Below, in pieces: positions 16,820-24,720 of a DNA stretch of 28,561 bases. Both the position numbers and the translations under genes were made by a program. Source of the stretch: Lachnospiraceae bacterium (GTDB lineage: Bacteria > Bacillota > Clostridia > Lachnospirales > Lachnospiraceae); NCBI GenBank assembly GCA_009774235.1, contig VSNJ01000040.1:1-28561 (forward strand), given 5' to 3'. The number at the start of each line of letters is the position of its first letter. Position 1 is the first letter of the stretch. A model generated the notes under the pieces. It was not told the DNA's origin. It did no database searches and saw nothing but the letters and a program-made list of their open reading frames with translations.

Positions 16820-17428
16820 TTATATATAGCACCCATTACTCTTTATATATTCCCATACCTTGTCTGGTAAATACATGGCAGCGTCTCCCCCTGATGAAAT
16901 AATTTTTCTGATATTACTTGAACTTATATCCATATGGGGCATTTTTACAAACATAATTTCTGCATTATACTTGTCCCTAAGTTTCCCTGCATATATTTCC
17001 ATTTCTTTTTTATCACTGCCATTCCTGCTTACTGCAAGAATTACAGCATGTTCCATAATTTTCCCAGGCATATACCAGCTTTCTACCTGGAAAAATGAAT
17101 CTCCTCCCATTATAAAAAAATAGCTGTCATCTGGGTTCTGCCTGCATAGAAGCTCCAAGGTCTGTGCTGAATACGTTGTACCTTCCCTTTTAAACTCAAA
17201 ATCTGAGTATTCAAAATATGGTATGCCTCTTATTGCAAGCTTAACCATTGCTTCACGGTGTTTCTCACTAATAATGTTTATATCCTGTTTATGTGGCGGC
17301 TTTTTTGAAGGCATAAAAAGAACTTTGTCCAGCTTTGCCTGCCTGTATGCTGCTTCTGCCATGCTGATATGCGCAATATGGACTGGATTAAAAGTCCCTC
17401 CCATAATACCGGTCCTTCCCATAGACAT
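16820..17428 (-). CDS. nadD: Nicotinate-nucleotide adenylyltransferase
   Basis: Makes nicotinate adenine dinucleotide from NaMN and ATP in NAD synthesis. The 202-aa protein opens with GIMGGTFNPVHIAHISMAEAA, carrying the nucleotidyltransferase HxxH motif (HIAH), continues with VLFMPSKKPPHKQ and FIMGGDSFFQVESWY, and ends with the ISSSNIRK motif, all typical of NadD. The ATG overlaps the yhbY stop in TAATG, so the genes are translationally coupled; a second Met two codons on (17422) is better spaced from AGGG and could be the real start. Confidence 0.95.
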   Translation of the reverse strand: MSMGRTGIMGGTFNPVHIAHISMAEAAYRQAKLDKVLFMPSKKPPHKQDINIISEKHREAMVKLAIRGIPYFEYSDFEFKREGTTYSAQTLELLCRQNPDDSYFFIMGGDSFFQVESWYMPGKIMEHAVILAVSRNGSDKKEMEIYAGKLRDKYNAEIMFVKMPHMDISSSNIRKIISSGGDAAMYLPDKVWEYIKSNGCYI

Positions 17429-17877
17429 TATCCCTGCTTTCTGCTGTTTCTCTTTTTCACACCACTTCCTCTATACACTTTTCCAGAAGCTGGCTTCCTG
17501 CTTTCTGGTACAGTTCTTCCTGTCCTCTCCATTTTTTCTTTTCTTGCTTTCTTTTTGGCGTCCTCTTTCTTTTTAATTTCACGCTTCTGTGCAAGCCTTT
17601 TCTTTTCTTCTTTTTGTGGGTTTTTCTTATACAATACTATTTTCTTGCCAATTACCTGGACAACCTCTGCACCTGTCCGCTCTGACAACAGGTTTGCCAG
17701 GCTTGCAGTGTCATCATTACAGTTCTTCAGGACGTTTACTTTGATAAGTTCCCTCGCCTTAAGTGCAGCACGTATAGCATCAACAAGCTGCGGTGTAAGG
17801 CTTGACTTGCCAACCTGGAAGATACTTTCCATCTTCATGGCTCTTGTCCTTAATTCTGCCCGTTCTTTACTTGTCAT
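17428..17877 (-). CDS. yhbY: YhbY-family CRM-domain RNA-binding protein with a long basic tail
   Basis: A 149-aa protein. Residues 1-87 are the CRM/YhbY domain: MTSKERAELRTRAMKMESIF, then QVGKSSLTPQLVDAIRAALK and ARELIKVNVL, with ANLLSERTGAEVVQVIGKKI. YhbY-type proteins associate with pre-50S ribosomal particles. Most are about 97 aa; this one adds about 60 residues almost entirely of Lys, Arg, Glu and Ala, ending GSGVKKRNSRKQG. The tail probably binds RNA non-specifically (inference). The ATG at 17877 has AGGT six bases upstream. First gene of the yhbY-nadD-yqeK-rsfS run, with a candidate promoter at 17958-17987. Confidence 0.92.
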   Translation of the reverse strand: MTSKERAELRTRAMKMESIFQVGKSSLTPQLVDAIRAALKARELIKVNVLKNCNDDTASLANLLSERTGAEVVQVIGKKIVLYKKNPQKEEKKRLAQKREIKKKEDAKKKARKEKMERTGRTVPESRKPASGKVYRGSGVKKRNSRKQG

Positions 17878-17957
17878 ATATAACCTCACTTCCAACAATT
17901 ATTAATGTTTTCAGATTGTTTGGGAGTAATACCTGGATTACCCCATGTACACCAAAC

Positions 17958-17987
17958 ATTATACACAAAATATTGCATAATGTACAA
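17958..17987 (-). promoter_or_regulatory. Probable promoter of the yhbY-nadD-yqeK-rsfS operon
   Basis: On the minus strand: TTGTAC (17982-17987), 18 bases, TATAAT (17958-17963), about 80 bases before the yhbY start. Confidence 0.55.
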
Positions 17988-18108
17988 TACTTTTATTAAT
18001 TTTGGGGTTTCCCATTTTTTATTTTATTATTAATGCATATTTCCATTATTCCCAAATATAATATATTAACCTTAATTATTCAGAAAATATCTGTAGAAAT
18101 GAGGTATA

Positions 18109-19416
18109 ATGAATAATAATAAAAAAACAGCTATTTTCACTAAAACTGCACTGTCATTAATTCTATCTTTTTCTATTACCATATGCAATACACCATACTG
18201 TGCCGCTTCAGCTGCAGATAAATATATATACAGACATACTAATGGCTTTATACCTGTTACAAGTAATATAAATTCTACAAATAAAGATACTGGCACAGAT
18301 GAAAACACCCAGACACAGACAGGGGTATCTGTTCTTGCAAAATCTGCAGTCCTTATAGAAAATAATAGTGGCAGGATTCTTTTTGAAAAAGAGAAAGACA
18401 CTGAACTTATTCCTGCAAGTATTACAAAAATTATGACTCTTCTGCTGGTTTTTGAGGCATTACATAATAAGAAAATCACTTTAGAAGATGAAGTTTCTAC
18501 AAGTGAATATGCATCTTCAATGGGTGGTTCCCAAGTCTTTCTTGAACCTGGCGAAACCCAGACTGTCGATACAATGATTAAATGTATAAGTATAGCAAGT
18601 GCTAATGACGCAGCAGTTGCTATGGCCGAATATGTAAGTGGTTCTGAAACTGAATTTGTCAAGAAAATGAATGAAAAAGCTAAGGAACTTGGCATGGAAC
18701 ACACAAGTTTTAAAAACTGTAATGGTCTGGATGATACAATAAAAAGCGGCCATTATAGCAGTGCTTATGATGTTGCACTTATGTCAAGGGAGCTTATAAG
18801 CAAATATCCTGAAATCTCAAATTATTCTACTGTATGGATGGATGAAATTACACATACAACCAAAAAAGGCACTACACAGTTTGGTCTCACTAATACTAAT
18901 AAATTAATACGTACATATAATGGGATTACCGGACTTAAAACAGGCTCAACTTCAAAAGCAAAATACTGCCTGTCAGCAACAGCTGAGCGTGGAGGGGTAA
19001 GCCTGACTGCAGTAATTATGGCAGCTCCAGACCCTAAAGAAAGATTTGCAGAAGCAGCGGCGCTTCTTGATTATGGCTTCTCAAATTGCACTAATTATTC
19101 TGAAAAAGCATCAGAACTACATATAAAACCACAAAAAATCATTAACGGCATAAAAGAAAAAATAAATGCCAAGGCAAGCAGAGATTTTTCTTATACTCTG
19201 TGTGGCAGTGAATCATCAGATAAAATCCAAAAAAAAATTATGTTTAAACCTGAAATCCATGCACCTGTAAAAAAAGGTGATGAAATTGGAAATATAGTAT
19301 ATACACTTGACGGGAAAGAAATAGACAAAATCCCTGTTATTGCATCTGAGAGTATAAAAGAAGCTGGTTATACTGACTTTTTTTATAAATTGTTAAAACA
19401 CCTTTTGCTGGCATAG
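18109..19416 (+). CDS. Serine-type D-alanyl-D-alanine carboxypeptidase (DacF/PBP5 type)
   Basis: A 435-aa penicillin-binding protein that trims the terminal D-Ala from peptidoglycan stem peptides outside the membrane. A signal peptide is visible (basic start, hydrophobic core about residues 12-27, possible cleavage after CAASA). All three active-site motifs of the S11 family are present: SxxK at Ser104-Lys107 (PASITKIMT), SxN at Ser164-Asn166 (SIASANDAAVAMAEY), and KTG at 277-279 (GITGLKTGSTSKAKYC). The C-terminal beta domain follows, and the end YTDFFYKLLKHLLLA could be the amphipathic membrane anchor typical of PBP5. GAGGT lies just before the ATG. It converges on two LCP genes, making a small cell-wall neighbourhood. 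Confidence 0.93.
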   Translation: MNNNKKTAIFTKTALSLILSFSITICNTPYCAASAADKYIYRHTNGFIPVTSNINSTNKDTGTDENTQTQTGVSVLAKSAVLIENNSGRILFEKEKDTELIPASITKIMTLLLVFEALHNKKITLEDEVSTSEYASSMGGSQVFLEPGETQTVDTMIKCISIASANDAAVAMAEYVSGSETEFVKKMNEKAKELGMEHTSFKNCNGLDDTIKSGHYSSAYDVALMSRELISKYPEISNYSTVWMDEITHTTKKGTTQFGLTNTNKLIRTYNGITGLKTGSTSKAKYCLSATAERGGVSLTAVIMAAPDPKERFAEAAALLDYGFSNCTNYSEKASELHIKPQKIINGIKEKINAKASRDFSYTLCGSESSDKIQKKIMFKPEIHAPVKKGDEIGNIVYTLDGKEIDKIPVIASESIKEAGYTDFFYKLLKHLLLA

Positions 19417-19442
19417 CCAGAGGATGTTACCTCCTTATGTAA

Positions 19443-19479
19443 AAAGCTGCTATATATAAATGTATAGCAGCTTTGTTTC
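19443..19479. terminator. Bidirectional intrinsic terminator
   Basis: AAAGCTGCTATA (19443-19454) pairs perfectly with TATAGCAGCTTT (19463-19474). On the plus strand it is followed by GTTTCT, ending the carboxypeptidase gene; on the minus strand by five T, ending the LCP operon. Confidence 0.85.
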
Positions 19480-19556
19480 TATAAAGGCAAATTAAAAATA
19501 TAAAAGTTTACTTCAGCCATATTGACACATCCATAAAATATATTAATTTTATAGTT

Positions 19557-20621
19557 TTATTCTTCACTTGCCCCTGTCGGGTCACTTGTATATGTCCCAT
19601 ATGTGAATGGTTCTTTTCCATCATATTCAAATATAAACTTTGAAAGTGCTTCAGCATTGGAACTCTGTGAACGGTCTGAAGTAGTACCATTAGTAAGCAC
19701 AAGCGAATCGCCACATGAAAATTCGCCATCATATGAACTTCTGAAATAGCCATTTAATGGTATCTGCAGCTGTGAAATCTCCAAAGTACCCATCCAGATT
19801 GCATCCTTCATATAATCAAATATATCATCATTGGTAAGGTCTGTTTTAACATATTCACCAAGGACTTCATTAGCCAGGTCAACCCACTTTGACATTGAAA
19901 ACTTTTTAATCTTGTTAAATACACCTTTAATAACTGTACGCTGCCTCCATGTACGTCCATAATCATCCATAAGGCCTGTAACAGTTTTTACACCACCCTT
20001 ACGTATACGGCAGTATCCAAGTGCCTGGTTTCCATTAAGTTTCTGCTTGCCAACTTTAACATTCCTAAAACGTTTTTTAGAAATATAGTTAGTAGTATTA
20101 AGATATGAAGCTTCAGACTCTGTAAGTTCCACTTCTACCCCGCCTACAGCATTTACAATTTTCTCAAAAGCATCAAAGCCAACCTCAACATAGCCATCAA
20201 GCTCAATATTAAAATTCTGGGCTATAGTCAGATATAAAAGCTGGATACCGCCAAAAGAATTGGCAGAGTTAAGTTTATTCTGTCCATGGTCTGGAATATC
20301 AACTACCATATCCCTCATAAGAGATGTAAGTTTAAAGGTTTTATGTTTCTTATCCATTGTGGCTATAATCATTGTATCTGTAAGCCCTGCTGCATCATAC
20401 CCGTTTTCTTCCCTGTAATCATTACCAACTATAAGAATATTAATTACATCTTCATCCGAATTAACTTTAATTCCTTTCAGGTCAACATTTTTTAAAGCTG
20501 TATCATAATCCCTGTTTACATGGTTTAAAGTATTATTAAATGTCACCTGGGCTTTAGCTATAAAATATCCTGCACATCCGCTTAAAATAAGCAGCAGTGT
20601 TACCATTATTTTCTTCCACAT
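19557..20621 (-). CDS. LCP (LytR-CpsA-Psr) family protein, second of a tandem pair
   Basis: A 354-aa membrane-anchored phosphotransferase-type protein; LCP enzymes transfer undecaprenyl-linked glycopolymers such as teichoic acid or capsule to peptidoglycan. One N-terminal membrane segment (about residues 6-24). The LCP core is clear: VINILIVGNDYRE, LTDTMIIATMDKKHKTFKLTS, LMRDMVVDIPDHGQNKLNSA, VEVGFDAFEKIVNAVGGVEVEL, LNGNQALGYCRIRK, DYGRTWRQRTVI. The Arg/Asp residues that bind the pyrophosphate (RD, R..K) are kept. GGAGG lies six bases before the ATG. It is closely similar along its length to the gene just upstream (20652-21779) and starts 30 bases after it. Confidence 0.92.
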   Translation of the reverse strand: MWKKIMVTLLLILSGCAGYFIAKAQVTFNNTLNHVNRDYDTALKNVDLKGIKVNSDEDVINILIVGNDYREENGYDAAGLTDTMIIATMDKKHKTFKLTSLMRDMVVDIPDHGQNKLNSANSFGGIQLLYLTIAQNFNIELDGYVEVGFDAFEKIVNAVGGVEVELTESEASYLNTTNYISKKRFRNVKVGKQKLNGNQALGYCRIRKGGVKTVTGLMDDYGRTWRQRTVIKGVFNKIKKFSMSKWVDLANEVLGEYVKTDLTNDDIFDYMKDAIWMGTLEISQLQIPLNGYFRSSYDGEFSCGDSLVLTNGTTSDRSQSSNAEALSKFIFEYDGKEPFTYGTYTSDPTGASEE

Positions 20622-20651
20622 AGCAATCCTCCATAATTGTGTACTATTTTA

Positions 20652-21779
20652 TTAATATGAATTTTCTGTATCCTCCAGGGAACTGTCTTTAAATTCAAAT
20701 TCCTCCTTGCCATCATACTCAAATATAAACTGGTTAAGTACATCTTTATTCTTTTCAATATTCTGTTCTCCTGACACACCATCTGTAGGAATAAGATATG
20801 AATCATCAAACTCCCCTCTTTCACTTTCCCTGAAATAAGGGTTATGTGGTATCTGGAGCTGGTAAATATCTGTAGTCCCCATTGTAGCAACAGACTTCAT
20901 ATATTCAAAAATCTGGTTATTATCAAGGTCAGTAGTTATATAAGGCATAACTTTACTGGCAATGTCATACCATGTTGTCAATGATTTGGTTTTCAGTTTC
21001 TCAAATGCAGAATTTAAAACTGCACGCTGCCTCCATGTACGCCCATAATCATCAATAAGCCCGCTGGCAGTCACTACAGGTTCACCAATCATATCAAACC
21101 CTTTACGTATACGGCAGTATCCAAGCGCCTGGTCACCATTAAGTACCTGCTTGCCAGTTACAAGCCCCTGCCTGTTCTTTTTCTTTTGTATATAATTGGT
21201 TATGCTTAAATAGCGCACTTCGGTATCTGTAAGATTAACCTCTACTCCTCCCAGTGCATTTACTACTTCTTTAAATGCATCAAAATCAACTTCAACATAA
21301 CCATCAAGCTTAATATTAAAGTTATGGGCTATAGTTTTATAAAGACTTTTAACTTCACCTTCATGGTTAGTTGCAGCATTAAATTTCTCATATCCATCTG
21401 CAGCTGGGACAAATACACGCAAATCCCTCATAAGTGATGTAAGTTTAAGCATACCATGTTTCCTGTCCATAGTTGCAATCATTATAACATCACGCAGTCC
21501 ACGCTGGTTAGTATAATATTTTTCTTCACGTTTGTCATTTCCAATAAGAAGTATATTTACAATATTATCATCAGATTTAACCTTTATGCCGCTTAAATCA
21601 ACACTTGACAATTTAGAACCATAATCCCTTGTAACATGGTTTAAAGTCTGGTCAAGCGCAACCCTCGCCTTAGCAACAAAAAAGCCTGCAGTACAGCTGA
21701 CAACAAGAAGCACAAGCATTAATGCTATCCTTATGCCTCTTTTGGCCCTGCTTTTTGTTTTTTTATTATATCCTTCCAT
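20652..21779 (-). CDS. LCP (LytR-CpsA-Psr) family protein, first of a tandem pair
   Basis: A 375-aa paralogue of the next gene. Basic N-terminus, one membrane segment (about residues 17-37), then the LCP core: IVNILLIGNDKREE, LRDVIMIATMDRKHGMLKLTS, LMRDLRVFVPAADGYEKFNAA, VEVDFDAFKEVVNALGGVEVNL, LNGDQALGYCRIRKG, DYGRTWRQRAVL. The shared C-terminal stretches (QLQIPxNxYFR, FIFEYDGKE) show that the pair arose by tandem duplication. GGAGG lies seven bases before the ATG, with a good promoter at 21868-21896. The substrate glycopolymer cannot be told from sequence. Confidence 0.92.
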   Translation of the reverse strand: MEGYNKKTKSRAKRGIRIALMLVLLVVSCTAGFFVAKARVALDQTLNHVTRDYGSKLSSVDLSGIKVKSDDNIVNILLIGNDKREEKYYTNQRGLRDVIMIATMDRKHGMLKLTSLMRDLRVFVPAADGYEKFNAATNHEGEVKSLYKTIAHNFNIKLDGYVEVDFDAFKEVVNALGGVEVNLTDTEVRYLSITNYIQKKKNRQGLVTGKQVLNGDQALGYCRIRKGFDMIGEPVVTASGLIDDYGRTWRQRAVLNSAFEKLKTKSLTTWYDIASKVMPYITTDLDNNQIFEYMKSVATMGTTDIYQLQIPHNPYFRESERGEFDDSYLIPTDGVSGEQNIEKNKDVLNQFIFEYDGKEEFEFKDSSLEDTENSY

Positions 21780-21867
21780 ATACCAGCCTCCAGATTTATA
21801 CTTGTACTGTTTTGTGTCCAGGCAATAACTAACATTATAGCTGGACAGAATATTAATACCAGGCTAT

Positions 21868-21896
21868 ATTATAACCTGTGGTACTGCTTATTGCAA
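21868..21896 (-). promoter_or_regulatory. Promoter of the LCP operon
   Basis: On the minus strand: TTGCAA (21891-21896), 17 bases, TATAAT (21868-21873), about 90 bases before the first LCP start codon. The leader also holds another TATAAT without a good -35. Confidence 0.65.
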
Positions 21897-21970
21897 TAAT
21901 ATAAAAATTTTTTAATATTATTGTCATAATCTTCTTACATGACATATACAGAAACCCAAAATAATATTTT

Positions 21971-22045
21971 AAGTTTCCATATTTTTTATTACATAAGTAT
22001 TTTGGCTCTGGCAATTACAAATATTTTACCAACAAAAAGCCATGT
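21971..22045 (-). repeat. Half copy of the structured palindromic repeat (copy C, one arm only)
   Basis: The stretch from AGTTTCCATATTTTTTATTA to GGCTCTGGCAATTACAAATA and TTTTACCAACA matches the left arm of the repeat at 28227 (GGCTCTGGCAATTCCAAAAT then TTTACCAACA) in about 27 of 30 positions in its inner part. No matching opposite arm or internal core is found before 22348. Where the arm ends, similarity to a methyltransferase C-terminus begins in the same open frame. Confidence 0.75.
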
Positions 22046-22244
22046 TACACATTTACGCTTTTTTACCCTTGAAAGCATTAATATGTTATTTAAAAGCTGC
22101 CACCTAAAAATACAGGATATATATAGCATAGATTTATGTAGCCCTGGAAATGAACAAAAACTTGACACGCTTATAAATACATTTAAACTTCCTTCCCGGC
22201 AACAATTTACAACATACCAGTATATTCTTAGTGCCAAAAAATAA
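22042..22244 (+). pseudogene. 3' remnant of a probable SAM-dependent methyltransferase
   Basis: The open frame reads HVTHLRFFTLESINMLFKSC, then HLKIQDIYSIDLC, and ends RQQFTTYQYILSAKK. This resembles the last 60-65 residues of class I methyltransferases (Methyltransf_23 type) found with glycosyltransferase genes, where H-RFFT-SL-LL and a final YQY-AKK occur. The SAM-binding part is absent. Upstream the frame runs into the half repeat, and the only ATG (21939) lies outside it with no ribosome binding site. I read this as a gene fragment left after a rearrangement or insertion; the recognition is by eye. Confidence 0.5.
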
Positions 22245-22281
22245 AAACTAGTACCTCTCATTTAACATATTGTGCAATGAT

Positions 22282-22337
22282 GTGCCTGAAAAACACTTTT
22301 TGTATGGTTTACACCACAAGAAGTAATTTCCAGGCAC
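22282..22337 (-). terminator. Hairpin downstream of the EcsC-like gene
   Basis: On the minus strand GTGCCTGGAAA pairs over 11 bp (one G-U) with TTTTTCAGGCAC around a 33-base inner part. It begins 12 bases after the gene's stop. No T-run follows, so it may be a processing or stability hairpin instead of an intrinsic terminator. Confidence 0.45.
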
Positions 22338-22348
22338 TGCTGGTTCTG

Positions 22349-23143
22349 TTATAGTACAACATCTTCCTCAAGATGTTTCATTAAAAACCTTCTCTTGTAT
22401 TTAAGTATTGCATAATCTGTAATTTTCTTCTGGTATATTACATCTGATACCCCGCCTGCTATACCTGCAATGGGTATCCCCTGGATAAATTTAAGATAAA
22501 GCAGTTCTTCTGACAATATAAGTGATGTTCTTTTTATCTGTCCTTCTTTATTATTTGTAAATGGAATATTACCATTTGAACTTATCCATTCATTAATTTC
22601 TATATCCCCCTGCACAAGTTCCTCCCCATGGCAAAGAGCTGTTTCTATTATTTTTAATATAAATACCTGTTCTTCTTCTGTTTCATATCCAAATCCATAA
22701 TGCAATGCTGTCTCATATACACTTTTTAAAATAACAGAAAGAAATAATGGTATATCAGGAATTCCCATTCCAGCAAATCCCATTCCTATGCCTTCAACTG
22801 CAGAAACTGCCATATTCAAGGTTTTACTGCCAAATGCAAGCCTGCCAAATTTCTTAATACTACTCTTATTATTCCTTAAATCTGCTGAATATTCATTTAC
22901 CTTAAAGTCCTGTTTTCTTTTTTCTTTATTATATGTCTTTTCAATAACGCCTGTCCCTTTTTCAAATATTATTTCAAATGCCTTACAAAATGTAGTATCA
23001 AGTGTTTTATCAAGTTTATCTGGAATATATCTGCTTACTTTCTCCTGCCATTTAGATTCTTTTATCTGTATATTTTTTTTAATATATTTCTCTTCTGCCT
23101 TTTCAAGCGATAACAGTTCTTTTTTAATTTCTTTCTGGTTCAT
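22349..23143 (-). CDS. EcsC-family protein
   Basis: A 264-aa protein matching the EcsC domain: a charged N-terminal helix region, then FGSKTLNMAVSAVEGIGMGF, AGMGIPDIPLFLSVILKSVY, ETALHYGFGYETEEEQVFIL and a later GIPIAGIAGGVSDVIYQKKI. Two or three glycine-rich hydrophobic stretches suggest membrane association. EcsC accompanies the EcsAB ABC transporter in Bacillus, but stand-alone EcsC-domain proteins are common and of unknown function; no transporter is nearby. GGAGG lies five bases before the ATG at 23143. The frame is open 24 codons further up with no signal. Divergent from the DUF5050-like gene. Confidence 0.82.
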   Translation of the reverse strand: MNQKEIKKELLSLEKAEEKYIKKNIQIKESKWQEKVSRYIPDKLDKTLDTTFCKAFEIIFEKGTGVIEKTYNKEKRKQDFKVNEYSADLRNNKSSIKKFGRLAFGSKTLNMAVSAVEGIGMGFAGMGIPDIPLFLSVILKSVYETALHYGFGYETEEEQVFILKIIETALCHGEELVQGDIEINEWISSNGNIPFTNNKEGQIKRTSLILSEELLYLKFIQGIPIAGIAGGVSDVIYQKKITDYAILKYKRRFLMKHLEEDVVL

Positions 23144-23295
23144 ATATCCTCCAATCAGCCATACATGGCAAGAATAGTTATATTTTATACCTGTTATACC
23201 CCATTGTAACATCAATATCTATAAAATGCTACAATAAGCCTGGTTAAAATTATTAAATGGTTTTAAGAAATATATGCAAATTTTTATTAAAATGT

Positions 23296-23303
23296 GTTAT
23301 AAT
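23296..23303 (+). promoter_or_regulatory. Extended -10 element for the DUF5050-like gene
   Basis: TG-T-TATAAT: a perfect -10 (23298-23303) preceded by the TG dinucleotide at 23295-23296; no good -35 is seen. This leaves a leader of about 125 bases containing short inverted words (CCAG/CTGG, AAACT/AGTTT). Confidence 0.5.
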
Positions 23304-23437
23304 TAGTATATTGAATAAACGCCACAGATTATTATGGCATTATGCACGCCATCTGCCAGTATTGTTCCAGAGGGATAAACTGGTTTTATTAATTATCAGG
23401 AGTTTAAGCCACTTAAAAGAAAGGTATGGGTATCACA

Positions 23438-24469
23438 ATGAAAAAATCTACAATCGCTAAAAGAATTTTAATATGCTTAATTTTAGCTGCTGTTATTGGT
23501 TCTATAATTTATGTGGTTTTTACAAAAAACCGTGTTAATTTATATGATGACAACAGAATAACAGGAAATACCAGCGGCAACCTGCTTAATGGAGGGCTTT
23601 TCTGCGAAAATGAGGGCAAAATTTATTTTGCAAATCCATATGATGGCAACAGGCTGTATTGTATGAATAATGACCTTACCAGTATTAAAAAACTGTTTGA
23701 CGACAGGGTAAGTTACATAAATTCTGCTGAAAAGTATATTTTCTATACAAGAAGAAATGACCAGTTAGAAAATGATGCTGATGCATTATTATCATTAAGT
23801 ACCACAGGGCTTTTCAGGCTTAATACATCTGGACATGGAATTGGCAGGCTGTATGATGACCCTACACAAGTTGTATGTCTTTATGGTAATAATATTTACT
23901 ACCAGCACTATGACCAGAAAAAAGGCCTTGAACTTTTTGTAACCCAGATAGATGGTTCAGAAGAGAGAAGGCTTATGGCAGAAGCAGCAGCACCATATGT
24001 AATACATAATGATAAAATATATTACACTGGATGGGACAAAGACCATTATATACATTCTATTGGTATATCTGGAACTGGTTCACAAGTTATATATGCAGGA
24101 AACTGCACACACCTTACAAGGCAGGGGGATAATTTATATTTTCTGGATATGGACCAGGATTACAGCCTGTGCCGTGTTTCACTGAATGGCTCTTCTGTAG
24201 AAACTCTTATAAATAAGCACCTTGCTACATATAATGTATCAGAAGATGGTACATCCATATATTACCAGGTTGATAATGGTGAAGAAAATGGCTTATATAA
24301 ATTTAATTTGGCAACACGTGAATCACTCCTTATTTCAACGGGTGATTATAATTACCTTAATTTAACTTCTGATTACTTGTTTTTTGAAACATTTGACCAG
24401 AGTGCGTTATACACATATAACCTTGTAACTGGGGCAACAAAAGAATTTGTAATTGAAAGTGAAAAATAA
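23438..24469 (+). CDS. DUF5050-like protein, probable exported beta-propeller
   Basis: A 343-aa protein with a basic start (KKSTIAKR) and one hydrophobic segment at about residues 9-29, so it is membrane-anchored or exported. The rest is a chain of short repeats of the type IYFANPYDGNRLY, IYYQHYDQKKGLEL, IYYTGWDKDHYIHSI, LYFLDMDQDYSLCRV, IYYQVDNGEENGLYKF, LFFETFDQSALYTY, one about every 45 residues. This is the DUF5050/TolB-like propeller pattern. Function is unknown; binding of surface or wall components is a guess. The ATG at 23438 is preferred because AAAGAAAGG directly abuts the earlier in-frame ATG (23426), but that start cannot be excluded. Confidence 0.8.
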   Translation: MKKSTIAKRILICLILAAVIGSIIYVVFTKNRVNLYDDNRITGNTSGNLLNGGLFCENEGKIYFANPYDGNRLYCMNNDLTSIKKLFDDRVSYINSAEKYIFYTRRNDQLENDADALLSLSTTGLFRLNTSGHGIGRLYDDPTQVVCLYGNNIYYQHYDQKKGLELFVTQIDGSEERRLMAEAAAPYVIHNDKIYYTGWDKDHYIHSIGISGTGSQVIYAGNCTHLTRQGDNLYFLDMDQDYSLCRVSLNGSSVETLINKHLATYNVSEDGTSIYYQVDNGEENGLYKFNLATRESLLISTGDYNYLNLTSDYLFFETFDQSALYTYNLVTGATKEFVIESEK

Positions 24470-24549
24470 AAATAATCCAGCTTTTAACCTCATTAAGCCA
24501 GCCTCTTAAAATACACGCTTCTTAAGCAGCGGGTTTGTTTTACCAGGGC

Positions 24550-24593
24550 TTACTTAGTCTGGCAGGAGTCCAGGCTCCTGCCAGACTAAGTAA
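24550..24593. repeat. 19-bp perfect inverted repeat
   Basis: TTACTTAGTCTGGCAGGAG (24550-24568) and its exact complement (24575-24593) flank a six-base loop. No T-run follows on either strand. It lies 80 bases after the DUF5050-like gene and before the terminator at 24661. Confidence 0.85.
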
Positions 24594-24660
24594 AGTGGCA
24601 ATGAGGTTGGTTTGTTATTGGGCAATCCGCTTGACATATACTCTGGCATATAAAATACAA

Positions 24661-24720
24661 ACCACCAAAATACTACAAGAACACTATGATATTCCTGTAA
24701 TATTTTGGTGGTTTTATATT
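24661..24720. terminator. Bidirectional intrinsic terminator
   Basis: ACCACCAAAATACTAC (24661-24676) pairs with GTAATATTTTGGTGGT (24697-24712), one mismatch, followed by TTTATATT. The right base of the stem reaches the stop codon of the minus-strand glycosyltransferase, so it can end both convergent genes. Confidence 0.75.

Noticed and set aside
18002..18062. Promoter for the carboxypeptidase gene (TTGGGG-17-TATTAT at 18002-18030, or TATAAT at 18057-18062)
   Set aside because: The first has a poor -35 and the second has none; the region is too AT-rich to choose between them.
21939..22041. ATG at 21939 as the start of a 101-aa gene
   Set aside because: There is no ribosome binding site, and the first third translates the half repeat; only the later part resembles a protein family.
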